Notes under the pieces: generated by a model
What the model was told of the DNA's origin: nothing
The model's database searches: none
The model's input: only the letters and a program-made list of their open reading frames with translations
Source: Candidatus Oscillibacter excrementigallinarum
GTDB taxonomy: Bacteria > Bacillota > Clostridia > Oscillospirales > Oscillospiraceae
Assembly (NCBI GenBank): GCA_019118245.1
Contig: DWZJ01000005.1
Span: 1 to 64,000 of the forward strand
DNA length: 64,000 bases
Reading direction: 5' to 3'
Shown: in pieces, positions 48,551-57,834 of the stretch
Layout: the number at the start of each line of letters is the position of its first letter
Position numbering within the stretch: position 1 is the first letter of the stretch
Program-made: the position numbers and the translations under genes

Positions 48551-49408
48551 ATGACCGAGATGATCTATGAATACGACGGCAGCTTTGAGGGATTCCTCAC
48601 CTGCGTCTTTGAGCGCTACGCCCAAAAAGAAGTCCTCACCGCCATCACCTGCGGTGAGGATATTCAATCCACGCTGTTCCCCGTGCGGACGGTCCTGACG
48701 GACCGGGACCACGCCGCCCGGGTGTACCGGAAGGTGGTCAAGCTGTCCCCGGAGGCGGCGGATCTGCTGCGCCGGGGCTTTCTCACCTGCCTGCCGGAGC
48801 GGGAGATGCACCTCCTCCGGCTGGTGGTGAAGCTGCTGGAGGAGGGCCCCCGCTTCCTCCGGGACCTGTCCGACGAGGCGCTCTACCCGGTCCTGCGGGC
48901 GGTGCGGCACCTGAACGGCGAGGTCCACCAGTACAAGGGCTTCGTCCGCTTCTCCGACCTGGGGGGCGTGCTGGGCGGCGAGATCCAGCCGAAAAACCGG
49001 GTCCTCCCCCTGCTGCGGCAGCACTTCTGCGCCCGGTATCAGAACGAGCGGTTCTTCCTCTACGACCGCACCCACCGGGAGGCGCTGTTCTACGCCGGGG
49101 GCCGATCCGCCATCCGGCCCCTGGAGCAGTTCCAGATGGCGCCGCCGGATGAGGCGGAGGCCCGCTACCGCCTGCTGTGGAAGCGGTTCTACGACACCAT
49201 CGCCATCCGGGAGCGGGAGAACCCCCGCTGCCGCATGACCCACATGCCCAAGCGGTACTGGAACACCATGACGGAGTTCCAGGGGGAGGACTTTTTCAAG
49301 CCGAGAGGGACTCCCGCAGCCGTTTCAGGCCCCGGCGCTCCAGCCGGGATACCTGCACCTGGGACACCCCCAGGATCCGGGCGGTCTGCTCCTGGGTCAG
49401 CCCCTTGA
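48551..49408 (+). CDS. TIGR03915-type putative DNA repair/metabolism protein
   Basis: MTEMIYEYDGSFEGFLTCVFERYAQKE...GGRSAIRPLEQFQ...MPKRYWNTMTEF; paired with the radical SAM gene. Confidence 0.85.
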   Translation: MTEMIYEYDGSFEGFLTCVFERYAQKEVLTAITCGEDIQSTLFPVRTVLTDRDHAARVYRKVVKLSPEAADLLRRGFLTCLPEREMHLLRLVVKLLEEGPRFLRDLSDEALYPVLRAVRHLNGEVHQYKGFVRFSDLGGVLGGEIQPKNRVLPLLRQHFCARYQNERFFLYDRTHREALFYAGGRSAIRPLEQFQMAPPDEAEARYRLLWKRFYDTIAIRERENPRCRMTHMPKRYWNTMTEFQGEDFFKPRGTPAAVSGPGAPAGIPAPGTPPGSGRSAPGSAP

Positions 49409-50000
49409 AGTACCGAAGCAGGATGGTCATCCGCTCCTTTTCCGGCAGCTGGTCGATGGACTCCCGCAGGGCGATCCGCTCCACCATGCCCTCCTCCGGG
49501 GCCTCGGTGCCCAGCATCCCCTCCAGGGTGAGGCCGTCGGCGGTCTCACGCTGGAGGGATTCCGGCGTGTCCGTGGCGATCTCCACCTGGGCGATCTCCT
49601 CCGGCGTCAGGCCGGAGGCCTCGGACAGCTCCGAAAGCACCGGCTCCCGGCCCAGCTCCTGCCGCAGCCGCTCCCGAATGGTGTAAAGGGACTGCGCTTG
49701 CTCCCGCATGGTGCGACCCACTTTCACCGCCCCGTCGTCCCGGAGGAAGCGGCGGATCTCCCCGGCGATCTTGGGCACGGCGTAGGTGGAGAAGCAGGTG
49801 CCGTAGTCGAAGTCGAACCCCTGCACCGCCTTTAAAAACCCCAGGCACCCCAGCTGGTACAGGTCCTCCGGGTCCACGCCCCGGCCGTAGTAGCGCCGCA
49901 CCACGCTCCAGATCAGGCCGTTGTTCTCGATCACCGCCTGCTCACAGGCGCCCCGGTCCCCCTCCTGGGCCGCCCGCAGCAGCTCCAGCGTGGCGCTCAT
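49296..50000 (-). CDS. sigF: RNA polymerase sporulation sigma factor SigF
   Basis: VVRRYYGRGVDPEDLYQLGCLGFLKAVQGFDFDYGTCFSTYAVPKIAGEIRRFLRDDG; follows spoIIAB. Confidence 0.94.
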   Translation of the reverse strand: MSATLELLRAAQEGDRGACEQAVIENNGLIWSVVRRYYGRGVDPEDLYQLGCLGFLKAVQGFDFDYGTCFSTYAVPKIAGEIRRFLRDDGAVKVGRTMREQAQSLYTIRERLRQELGREPVLSELSEASGLTPEEIAQVEIATDTPESLQRETADGLTLEGMLGTEAPEEGMVERIALRESIDQLPEKERMTILLRYFKGLTQEQTARILGVSQVQVSRLERRGLKRLRESLSA

Positions 50001-50446
50001 GTCCCGCTCTTCAGCCGGGGTGCCAGCCGCTTGCGCATCACCACGGTGGTGCCCCGGCCCGGCGTGGAGCGGACCACCAGCTTGTCCATAAAGCTCTCCA
50101 TGATGGTGAAGCCCATGCCGCTGCGCTCCTCCCCGCCGGTGGTGAACATGGGCTGGCGGGCCTTCTCAATGTCCGGGATGCCCCGGCCGTGGTCCCGCAC
50201 CGTCACCTCCAGCACCTGGTCCGGGCAGATCCGGACCTTCACCACCACCTGGCCGATGGAGTCCGGGTAGGCATGGACGATGGCGTTGGTCACCGCCTCG
50301 CTGACGGCGGTCTTGATGTCCTCCAGCTCGTTGAGGGTGGGGTCCATCTGGGCGGCGAAGCAGGACACCGCCGCCCGGGCGAACCCCTCGTTGCTGCTGC
50401 GGCTGGGAAATGCCAGCGTGACTTCGTTGTTGGCTTTGGTCTTCAT
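49997..50446 (-). CDS. spoIIAB: anti-sigma F factor
   Basis: FPSRSSNEGFARAAVSCFAAQMDPTLNELEDIKTAVSEAVTNAIVHAYP...SGMGFTIMESFMD. Confidence 0.95.
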   Translation of the reverse strand: MKTKANNEVTLAFPSRSSNEGFARAAVSCFAAQMDPTLNELEDIKTAVSEAVTNAIVHAYPDSIGQVVVKVRICPDQVLEVTVRDHGRGIPDIEKARQPMFTTGGEERSGMGFTIMESFMDKLVVRSTPGRGTTVVMRKRLAPRLKSGT

Positions 50447-50464
50447 GATATGTACTCCCCCTTC

Positions 50465-50770
50465 TTATCGTATCGTCACCAGCCGGCCGATGCCGGCGGC
50501 GTCCAGGACCCGCCGGGCCTGCTGGGGCACGTTCCGCACCAGCAGGCTGCCGTCCAGCAGGCTCATCCGTTGCTGGGCCCGTAAGATCAGCGCGATGCCG
50601 GAGCTGTCCATGAACGTCACGCCGGAAAAGTCCAGCACCAGCTTCTTCGGCAGCGCCGCGTCGATGGCCAGCTCCAGCTCCCGGAGGGCATCCCGGGCCC
50701 CGTGGTGGTCCAGTTCCCCCTTCAGTTCCAGCAGCAGATTCCGGTCCGCGCTCGTGGCTTCGATCTCCAT
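50465..50770 (-). CDS. spoIIAA: anti-anti-sigma factor
   Basis: KLVLDFSGVTFMDSSGIALILRA STAS motif; first gene of spoIIA operon. Confidence 0.92.
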   Translation of the reverse strand: MEIEATSADRNLLLELKGELDHHGARDALRELELAIDAALPKKLVLDFSGVTFMDSSGIALILRAQQRMSLLDGSLLVRNVPQQARRVLDAAGIGRLVTIR

Positions 50771-50961
50771 TCGATCCCCTTCTTCCTTGTCATTTGTGTA
50801 CCAAGATACAGGGTACCCCGTTTTTCCTTCCATTATAAGGAAACCGCCCTTTCTTTTTTGTCGGAATCACGCCCCGCCGCAAATTCTTCCCCCCATTCCC
50901 TTGCATCGGCCTCCGCGGCGGGGTATCATGGAGGTATCTCATGGGAAAGGCAGGCACATCT

Positions 50962-51588
50962 ATGAAATTTTTACTGCTCAACGGCAGCTCCCGGCCCAAC
51001 GGCTGCACCTACACGGCCCTGCGGGAGGTGGCGGACACGCTGGAGGCCGGCGGCGCGGAGACGGAGATCCTCTTCCTGGGCAGCGGCCCCATCCGGGACT
51101 GCACCGCCTGCAGGGCCTGTCAAAAGACGCCGGGCCGCTGTGTGTTCGACGATGACATCGTGAACCAGGTCATCGAGAAGGCCCGGGAGGCGGACGGCTT
51201 TGTGTTCGGCACACCGGTGTACTACGCCCACCCGGCGGGGCGCATCCTCTCGGTGCTGGACCGGGCGTTCTACGCAGGAGGCAGTGCCTTCGCCCACAAG
51301 CCCGGCGCGGCCGTGGCCTCCGCCCGGCGGGCAGGTACCACCGCCTCAGTGGATGTACTGGACAAATACTTTACCATCGCCCAGATGCCGGTGGTGTCCT
51401 CCACCTACTGGAACATGGTCCATGGCAACACGCCGGAGGAGGTGCGCCAGGACGCGGAGGGGATGCAGACCATGCGGAACCTTGGGCGGAACCTGCTCTG
51501 GCTGGTCCAGTGCATCCAGGCGGGAAAGGCCGCCGGCATTCAACCGCCCCAGGCTGAGCGGAGCGCCCGGACCAATTTTATCCGCTGA
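50962..51588 (+). CDS. flavodoxin family / NADPH-dependent FMN reductase-like protein
   Basis: MKFLLLNGSSRPNGCTYTALREVADTL...CRACQKTPGRCVFDDD...GFVFGTPVYYAHPAG. Confidence 0.9.
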   Translation: MKFLLLNGSSRPNGCTYTALREVADTLEAGGAETEILFLGSGPIRDCTACRACQKTPGRCVFDDDIVNQVIEKAREADGFVFGTPVYYAHPAGRILSVLDRAFYAGGSAFAHKPGAAVASARRAGTTASVDVLDKYFTIAQMPVVSSTYWNMVHGNTPEEVRQDAEGMQTMRNLGRNLLWLVQCIQAGKAAGIQPPQAERSARTNFIR

Positions 51589-51958
51589 CATGCAAAAAGC
51601 CCAGATGGCGGTAGACCTCCACCGCGTAAGGGGAGCTGTAGACCGTCACCCGACTCCAGTCCCCCGCCGCCAGATACGTCTGGAACAGGCCGCGGCCGAT
51701 GCCCTGCCGGTGGAAAGCCGGGTCCACGAAAAACAGGGCGATGTGGCTCCCCTCTGCCGCCAGGACGCCCAGGAGATCTTGGCCCTCCCAGGCGCCAAAC
51801 ACTGTCAAGTGCTTTACCTGTTCAACATCTGAGATATAAACATGAAAGGCCTCCACACCCTCCAGCGCGTAGTCCGGGGCCTCGAATTCCTGAAACACCC
51901 GCCAGCACAGGTCCATAGCCGCCGGAAGCTCTGGCTCCCGGATACGTCGGATCAACAT
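51578..51958 (-). CDS. GNAT family N-acetyltransferase
   Basis: IALFFVDPAFHRQGIGRGLFQTYL. Confidence 0.88.
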   Translation of the reverse strand: MLIRRIREPELPAAMDLCWRVFQEFEAPDYALEGVEAFHVYISDVEQVKHLTVFGAWEGQDLLGVLAAEGSHIALFFVDPAFHRQGIGRGLFQTYLAAGDWSRVTVYSSPYAVEVYRHLGFLHVSG

Positions 51959-51966
51959 GGCACACC

Positions 51967-52512
51967 TCACATTTCCAGCAGGGCCCGCACCCGGTCCAGC
52001 GCATCCGGGGCCGATGGCTTGACACCGATCACCGGCACAGTCAGCCCTGCCGCCACCATCGCCGTTTGCAGGGCGGCGATGAACACGCCCTGGCCAGGCA
52101 GTTCCCGGTCCTGGTCCGAGGTGGTGTTCACCCCGCAGCAGGGGGAGCGGTCGACACCCACGATGCCCAGCACTGCGAAGCCGTGCTTCCGGTACTCCCG
52201 GATCTGCCGGACCACTTGACTCGTCAGCTCCCGCAGCCGGGCGGCAGCCTCCGGCTGCCCCATGGCCCGGCGGATGCGGGTGTTCTCCACCACCACAGGC
52301 CGCTCCCCGCCTTTGGGGTCTCCCCGGTCCAGCCCCAGGCAGCACAGCTCCGGGCAGGGCATCTGCACCACGCCTACCTGGGCGTCCAAGATCGTCCGCA
52401 GGATCTCCCGGTGGACGGCGGGCACCTCCGCGGTGCCATCGGAAATGGCGTTTTGATTCAGCAGGCAGTGGGCCAGGAAAATGACCCGCCGGCTCCTTCC
52501 ATCGGTGAACAT
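51967..52512 (-). CDS. TudS-related (DUF523-like) putative desulfidase
   Basis: FLAHCLLNQNAISDGTAEVP...VVQMPCPELCCLGLDRGDPKGGERP...GVDRSPCCGVNTT. Confidence 0.75.
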   Translation of the reverse strand: MFTDGRSRRVIFLAHCLLNQNAISDGTAEVPAVHREILRTILDAQVGVVQMPCPELCCLGLDRGDPKGGERPVVVENTRIRRAMGQPEAAARLRELTSQVVRQIREYRKHGFAVLGIVGVDRSPCCGVNTTSDQDRELPGQGVFIAALQTAMVAAGLTVPVIGVKPSAPDALDRVRALLEM

Positions 52513-52622
52513 GGCGTCCCTCCTCTCTCCGCGGCGCTCCGCCGCGGCGGTCCTATCGAAAAACGCCCCTGGGAGATGCTCCGCAGGGGCGCTTTGTCGT
52601 TGCATTTTGAAGTGCCGGGGCG

Positions 52623-55259
52623 TTACGCCTGCATAGCCTTGGCGGACTCCTCCAGCTTGGCGATGAGCTCCTGGTACTTGACGGCCTTCTCCCGCTCGGC
52701 GTTCACCACCGCCTCAGGGGCCCGGGAGACGAACTTCTCGTTGGAGAGCTTCTGCTCCACGCTCCGCAGGCCGTTCCGGGCCTTCTCGATCTCCTTGGCG
52801 ATCCGCTCCAGCTCAGCAGCGATGTCCACCAGCTCCCGCAGGGGCAGGTAGGCCGTGGCGTTGTGGGTGACGGCAGTCACCATGCCGGACACATCCGCCG
52901 GGGCGGCGTCCGCGAACTTCACCTCACTGGCGTAGGCCAGGCGCTGGATGAAGTGGCTGCCCTGGGCGTAGACGTCCGGGGTGGCAGTGACGATCAGAAC
53001 CTCCGCTTTTCTGGAGGGGGGTACGTTCATCTCCGCCCGGCGGCCCCGGATGGCCTTGATGGTGTCCATGACCGCCTCCATGGCGGCCTCCTCCGCCGGG
53101 AAGGACAGGTCGGCCCGGTACTCCGGCCACCGGGAGGTCATGATGAACCGGTCCTCGTGGGGCAGGGCCTGGTAGATCTCCTCGGTGATGAAGGGCATGA
53201 AGGGGTGCAGCAGCTTCAGCAGCGTGATCAGCACGTAGCAGAGCACGTTCTGGGCCACCAGCTTGGCCCCCTCGTCCTCTCCCTGGAGACGGGTCTTGGT
53301 CAGCTCGATATACCAGTCGCAGTAGGTGTCCCACAGGAAGTCGTAGACCTTGGCGGAGGCCACACCGATCTCGTAGGCGTCCAGGTTCTCCGTGACCTCC
53401 TTCACCAGGGTGTTCAGCTTGGAGAGGACCCACTTGTCCTCCGGCGCCAGGACGTCCGCTGCCGGCAGCTCACACTTGTCGAGGCGCAGATTCATCATCA
53501 CGAACCGGCTGGCGTTCCAGATCTTGTTGGCGAAGTTCCGCATGGCCTCGCACTTCTCGGTGTAGAACCGGGTGTCGTTGCCCGGGGAGTTGCCGGTGAT
53601 CAGGTTGAAGCGCAGGGCGTCGGCGCCGTACTTGCCGGCGATCTCCAGGGGATCGATGCCGTTGCCCAGGGACTTGGACATCTTGCGGCCCTTGTCGTCC
53701 CGCACCAGACCGTGGATCAGCACGGTGTGGAAGGGGATCTGGTGCATCTGCTCGCAGCCGGAGAAGATCATCCGGGCCACCCAGAAGAAGATGATGTCGT
53801 AGCCGGTGACCATGACGGAGGTGGGATAGTAGAAGTCCAGCTCCTTCGTCTTTTCCGGCCAGCCCAGGGTGGAGAAGGGCCACAGGGCGCTGGAGAACCA
53901 GGTGTCCAGCACGTCCGGGTCACGGGTCAGGTGGGTGGAGCCGCACTTTTCGCACTTGGTGGGGTCCTCCCGGGAGACATTGATGTGGCCGCAGTCGTCA
54001 CAGTACCAGGCGGGGATCTGGTGGCCCCACCACAGCTGGCGGGAGATGCACCAGTCGTGGACGTTCTCCATCCAGTTGATATAGGTCTTGGCGAACCGCT
54101 CGGGGACGAACTTCACCTCGCCCTCACGGACCACCCGCAGGGCCTCCTTGGCCAGGGGCTCCATCTTCACGAACCACTGGGCGGAGATCAGGGGCTCCAC
54201 ATCGTTGTGGCAGCGGTAGCAGGTGCCCACGTTGTGGTTGTAGGGCTCGGTCTTTACCAGATAGCCCTGCTCCTCCAGATCCTTCACGATCTGCTTGCGG
54301 CACTCATACCGGTCCATCCCGTTGTAGGGGCCGCCGTTTTCGTTGATCTTGCCGTCGTCGCCGATGACGCGGATGACCTCCAGGTTGTGGCGCAGGCCCA
54401 CCTCGAAGTCGTTGGGGTCGTGGGCGGGGGTCATCTTCACGGCGCCGGTGCCGAAGCCCAGCTCCACGTAGTCGTCCGCCACGATGGGGATCTCCCGGTT
54501 CATGATGGGCAGGATGCAGGCCTTGCCTACCAGGTCTTTGAACCGCTCGTCCTCCGGGTTCACGGCCACGCCGGTGTCGCCCATCATGGTCTCGGGGCGG
54601 GTGGTGGCCACCACCAGGTCGCCGGATCCGTCGGCCAGGGGGTAGCGGATATACCACAGGTGGCCGGGCTTGTCCACGTACTCCACCTCGGCGTCAGACA
54701 GGGCGGTGATGCAGTGGGGGCACCAGTTGATGATGCGGCTGCCCTTGTAGATCAGGCCCTTGTCGTACAGTTCGCAGAAGGTCTCCCGCACGGCCTTGGA
54801 GCAGCCCTCGTCCATGGTGAAGCGGGAGCGGCTCCAGTCGCAGGAGACGCCCATCTTCTTCTGCTGCTCCACAATGCGGTTGCCGTACTCCTCCTTCCAC
54901 TTCCACACCCGCTGGAGGAACTTCTCCCGGCCCAGGTCGTAGCGGGTCAGGCCCTCCTTGGTGCGCAGCTCCTCCTCCACCTTGATCTGGGTGGCGATGC
55001 CGGCGTGGTCCGTGCCGGGGACCCACAGGGTGGAGTAGCCCTGCATCCGCTTAAAGCGGGTCAGGATGTCCTGAAGGGTGCAGTCCAGGGCGTGGCCCAT
55101 GTGGAGCTGGCCCGTGACATTGGGAGGCGGCATGACGATGGAAAAGGGCGGTTTCTTGGGATCCGGGTCCCCGTTGAAGCAGTTGTTGTCCTCCCACATC
55201 TGGTAGATGCGGGACTCCACCTGCTGGGGTTCATACACCTTGGGCAGTTCTTTGTTCAT
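52623..55259 (-). CDS. valS: valyl-tRNA synthetase
   Basis: PPPNVTGQLHMGHALD, KMSKSLGNGIDP, C-terminal coiled coil. Confidence 0.98.
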   Translation of the reverse strand: MNKELPKVYEPQQVESRIYQMWEDNNCFNGDPDPKKPPFSIVMPPPNVTGQLHMGHALDCTLQDILTRFKRMQGYSTLWVPGTDHAGIATQIKVEEELRTKEGLTRYDLGREKFLQRVWKWKEEYGNRIVEQQKKMGVSCDWSRSRFTMDEGCSKAVRETFCELYDKGLIYKGSRIINWCPHCITALSDAEVEYVDKPGHLWYIRYPLADGSGDLVVATTRPETMMGDTGVAVNPEDERFKDLVGKACILPIMNREIPIVADDYVELGFGTGAVKMTPAHDPNDFEVGLRHNLEVIRVIGDDGKINENGGPYNGMDRYECRKQIVKDLEEQGYLVKTEPYNHNVGTCYRCHNDVEPLISAQWFVKMEPLAKEALRVVREGEVKFVPERFAKTYINWMENVHDWCISRQLWWGHQIPAWYCDDCGHINVSREDPTKCEKCGSTHLTRDPDVLDTWFSSALWPFSTLGWPEKTKELDFYYPTSVMVTGYDIIFFWVARMIFSGCEQMHQIPFHTVLIHGLVRDDKGRKMSKSLGNGIDPLEIAGKYGADALRFNLITGNSPGNDTRFYTEKCEAMRNFANKIWNASRFVMMNLRLDKCELPAADVLAPEDKWVLSKLNTLVKEVTENLDAYEIGVASAKVYDFLWDTYCDWYIELTKTRLQGEDEGAKLVAQNVLCYVLITLLKLLHPFMPFITEEIYQALPHEDRFIMTSRWPEYRADLSFPAEEAAMEAVMDTIKAIRGRRAEMNVPPSRKAEVLIVTATPDVYAQGSHFIQRLAYASEVKFADAAPADVSGMVTAVTHNATAYLPLRELVDIAAELERIAKEIEKARNGLRSVEQKLSNEKFVSRAPEAVVNAEREKAVKYQELIAKLEESAKAMQA

Positions 55260-55285
55260 AGTGACTCTCCTTACTTGTCCGTGGG

Positions 55286-55795
55286 TCAGACGCGCTGATA
55301 CGGTTTTTGACATTTTTCAGACAGGAACTTCCGCAGCTCCTCCGGGTCCTGGCCTGGCACGTCGTCCAGCTTCACAATGAGGCTGGCCGCGGGGTCCAGG
55401 AACAAAAAGTCATATCCCCGGTAGTAGACCAGGGCATAGATCTTGTCGTAGTTGTGGCGGACTTTCTTATTGCCGATCACCTCGTACAAACAGCTGTCCA
55501 TAAACTGGATCTTGCCGCTGTAGACCATCCGCATCCGGGCGATGGCGGCGCTGGCCAGGTTGGGGATCAGGCCGGCGACCAGGAACAGGATGCCGATCAC
55601 CGTGTAGCCGAATCGCTCAAAGCTCATCCCGTCCGCCAGGATGTCCTCCGCCACGGTCCAGGTGCGCCAGATGCCTACTGCCAGAAAAATCACCCGGTAG
55701 ATCAGCATCTGTTTCCGCCGGAACAGCTTTTCCGACACCGTGTACAGCGCCAGCAGCTGCCGGTAGTTCAGTTTCATCTCCGCTTCAAATCTCAT
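55286..55795 (-). CDS. YcxB-like / PH-fold hypothetical membrane protein
   Basis: Two TM segments then YSGKIQFMDSCLYEVIGNKKVRHNYDKIYALVYYRGYDFLFLDPAASLIV. Confidence 0.65.
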   Translation of the reverse strand: MRFEAEMKLNYRQLLALYTVSEKLFRRKQMLIYRVIFLAVGIWRTWTVAEDILADGMSFERFGYTVIGILFLVAGLIPNLASAAIARMRMVYSGKIQFMDSCLYEVIGNKKVRHNYDKIYALVYYRGYDFLFLDPAASLIVKLDDVPGQDPEELRKFLSEKCQKPYQRV

Positions 55796-55849
55796 GCACG
55801 CTCTCCCTTGTGGTTACTTGAATGGGGCCCGTCCATCTTTGGCAAAGAA

Positions 55850-56110
55850 AACGCCCTGAGCCGTAAGGCTCAGGGCGAACAGATTGTCCGTGGTACCACC
55901 TGAATTCGGGAATCCTCCCGCACTCTGGGGCGCTGAAAGCGCCTGCTCCGGTAACGGCGGGCATCCGCCGGGGCTTACTGACGCTTCAGCTCCGGTGCTC
56001 CGGGACGACTTCTCCGGCGGCATTGGGAGAACTCACACCAGCCGTTCTCTCTCTTGGCCGCTGCCCGCCGGGTACTGCTTCCCTTCCTCGCAGATCGCAA
56101 TATCTTGTTT
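55850..56110 (-). promoter_or_regulatory. T-box leader (riboswitch), probably valine-specific
   Basis: Minus strand: GAGAGAGAACGGCTGGTGTGAGTTCTC stem I region, AATTCAGGTGGTACCACGGAC T-box, GCCCTGAGCCTTACGGCTCAGGGCGTTTTC terminator; promoter TTGACA/TATACT upstream. Confidence 0.92.
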
Positions 56111-56142
56111 CAGTATAGTATACCCGGTGAGGATTGTCAAGA

Positions 56143-56847
56143 CTAGGACAGCCGCAGGATCTCCTTCTTCAGCCGGTTGATGATGCGCTTCTCCAGCCGG
56201 GAGATGTAGCTCTGGGAGATGCCCAGCTGGTCCGCCACCTCCTTCTGGGTCTGCTCCTTCCCGCCCCCCAGGCCGAACCGGAGGGTGATGATCTGCTTTT
56301 CCCGGGGCGAGAGCACCTGGATGGCCGCCGCCAGCAGGTCCCGCTCCACGTCCTCCTCGATGGGGCGCATCACCACGTCCGCCTCGGTGCCCAGCACGTC
56401 GGAGAGCAGCAGCTCGTTGCCGTCCCAGTCGGTGTTCAGCGGCTCGTCGAAGGAGACCTCGCCCTTCCGCCCGGCGTTCTTCCGCAGGTACATCAGGATC
56501 TCATTCTCGATGCACCGGGAGGCGTAGGTGGCCAGCTTGATGTTTTTGTCCGTCCGGTAGGTGCCCACCGCCTTGATGAGCCCGATGGTGCCGATGGAGA
56601 TCAGGTCCTCGATGCCCACGCCGGTGTTCTCGAACCGCCGGGCGATGTACACCACCAGCCGCAGGTTATGTTCGATGAGCTCCTTCCGGGCGTCCTCGTC
56701 CTCCGCCCGGGCCAGCAGCTCCGCCTCCCGCTCCCGGCTCAGGGGCGGGGGCAGCGTGTCGCTGCCGCCGATGTAGTGCACCTCCGCCGGCGGCAGCAGG
56801 CCCATCCGCACCAGCAGCCGCCTCCAGGATCTCTTCCAGTTGTTCAT
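56143..56847 (-). CDS. sigE: RNA polymerase sporulation sigma factor SigE
   Basis: [68 protein letters not shown]. Confidence 0.95.
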   Translation of the reverse strand: MNNWKRSWRRLLVRMGLLPPAEVHYIGGSDTLPPPLSREREAELLARAEDEDARKELIEHNLRLVVYIARRFENTGVGIEDLISIGTIGLIKAVGTYRTDKNIKLATYASRCIENEILMYLRKNAGRKGEVSFDEPLNTDWDGNELLLSDVLGTEADVVMRPIEEDVERDLLAAAIQVLSPREKQIITLRFGLGGGKEQTQKEVADQLGISQSYISRLEKRIINRLKKEILRLS

Positions 56848-57721
56848 GGTGAACGCTCCTTCCCACCGCGCCGCCCCAAAGGGCACTGTATCCTGTTCCC
56901 AATTCCGTGGGGGACAGGGCCGCCAGCAGCCCTGTGTACCGCACCCCCGCGATCTCTGCCTGATCGCAGCGCACCGCCAGCAGCAGGCCGCCCGCCACCC
57001 CCACCGCCTGGTAGGGGAGCAGGCGGAACCGCAGCCCCGGCGCCGTCCGCACCAGGGGCTCCAGCAGCTCCGCGGGCCGCTCCAGCGCCCTGTGGTCCAG
57101 CAGGCTCCGGACCTCCCGGGGCAAGACGCCGTCCAGCCGCCCCGGAGACACCACCAGCACCGGCTGGCCGGACACCGGGTCCCGCAGGCTGTTCCCCGTG
57201 TCGCAGAAGGCGGTGAAGGCCGTCGTCCGCCCGGCGAGACACACCCGGACCGTCACCAGCTGGCCATGCAGCCCCTTTTTGGCCGCCGCCCGGAACACCA
57301 CCGTCAGCACCAGATAGGCCGCGGCGGAGGCGATCAGCAGCACCTTGGCATCCACATCCGTATAAAACACGCCGTTCACCACCGGCACGCCGCCCCCGGC
57401 CAGCAGGCCCAGGGCCAGCACGCAGCCGGCCATGGCGCAGGAGACGGCGAAGAACAGCAGCGTCAGCCGCAGCAGCTTCTCCTCCCCGCCGTAGGCCGTC
57501 AGCGCCAGCAGCACCCCCGCCGCCAGCTTCACCGGCGTGGCGGAGAGAAAGCCCAGCCCCGGCAAAAACACCGCCACCGCATAGGCGCCCCCCAGCAGGC
57601 CCGCCAGCAGGTACCGTCCCCGCCGGAGGGGGATCCCCGCCAACCGGGCGGCGGAGAGCACCAGCAGATAGTCCATCAGCGCGTTCAGGACGAACACACT
57701 GTCCACATACACCACGGTCAA
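56666..57721 (-). CDS. spoIIGA: sigma-E processing peptidase SpoIIGA (annotated 3' end uncertain)
   Basis: [49 protein letters not shown]...[21 protein letters not shown]; directly upstream of sigE. Confidence 0.88.
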   Translation of the reverse strand: MTVVYVDSVFVLNALMDYLLVLSAARLAGIPLRRGRYLLAGLLGGAYAVAVFLPGLGFLSATPVKLAAGVLLALTAYGGEEKLLRLTLLFFAVSCAMAGCVLALGLLAGGGVPVVNGVFYTDVDAKVLLIASAAAYLVLTVVFRAAAKKGLHGQLVTVRVCLAGRTTAFTAFCDTGNSLRDPVSGQPVLVVSPGRLDGVLPREVRSLLDHRALERPAELLEPLVRTAPGLRFRLLPYQAVGVAGGLLLAVRCDQAEIAGVRYTGLLAALSPTELGTGYSALWGGAVGRSVHHEQLEEILEAAAGADGPAAAGGGALHRRQRHAAPAPEPGAGGGAAGPGGGRGRPEGAHRT

Positions 57722-57786
57722 GCGCGTCCGCCCTCCTTCCGCTCCGTGGGACTATTATAGGGCAGTCCGCCGGGAAAACCCGTCGC

Positions 57787-57825
57787 AAAAGGGGGACGCG
57801 CCCAAAAGGCGCGTCCCCCCGCAGA
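57787..57825. terminator. terminator-like hairpin
   Basis: aaaagggggacgcgcccaaaaggcgcgtccccc. Confidence 0.65.
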
Positions 57826-57834
57826 GCTGTTCTT

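Noticed and set aside
52863-55298. 811-aa plus-strand ORF
   Set aside because: Antisense to valS, which is unmistakable.
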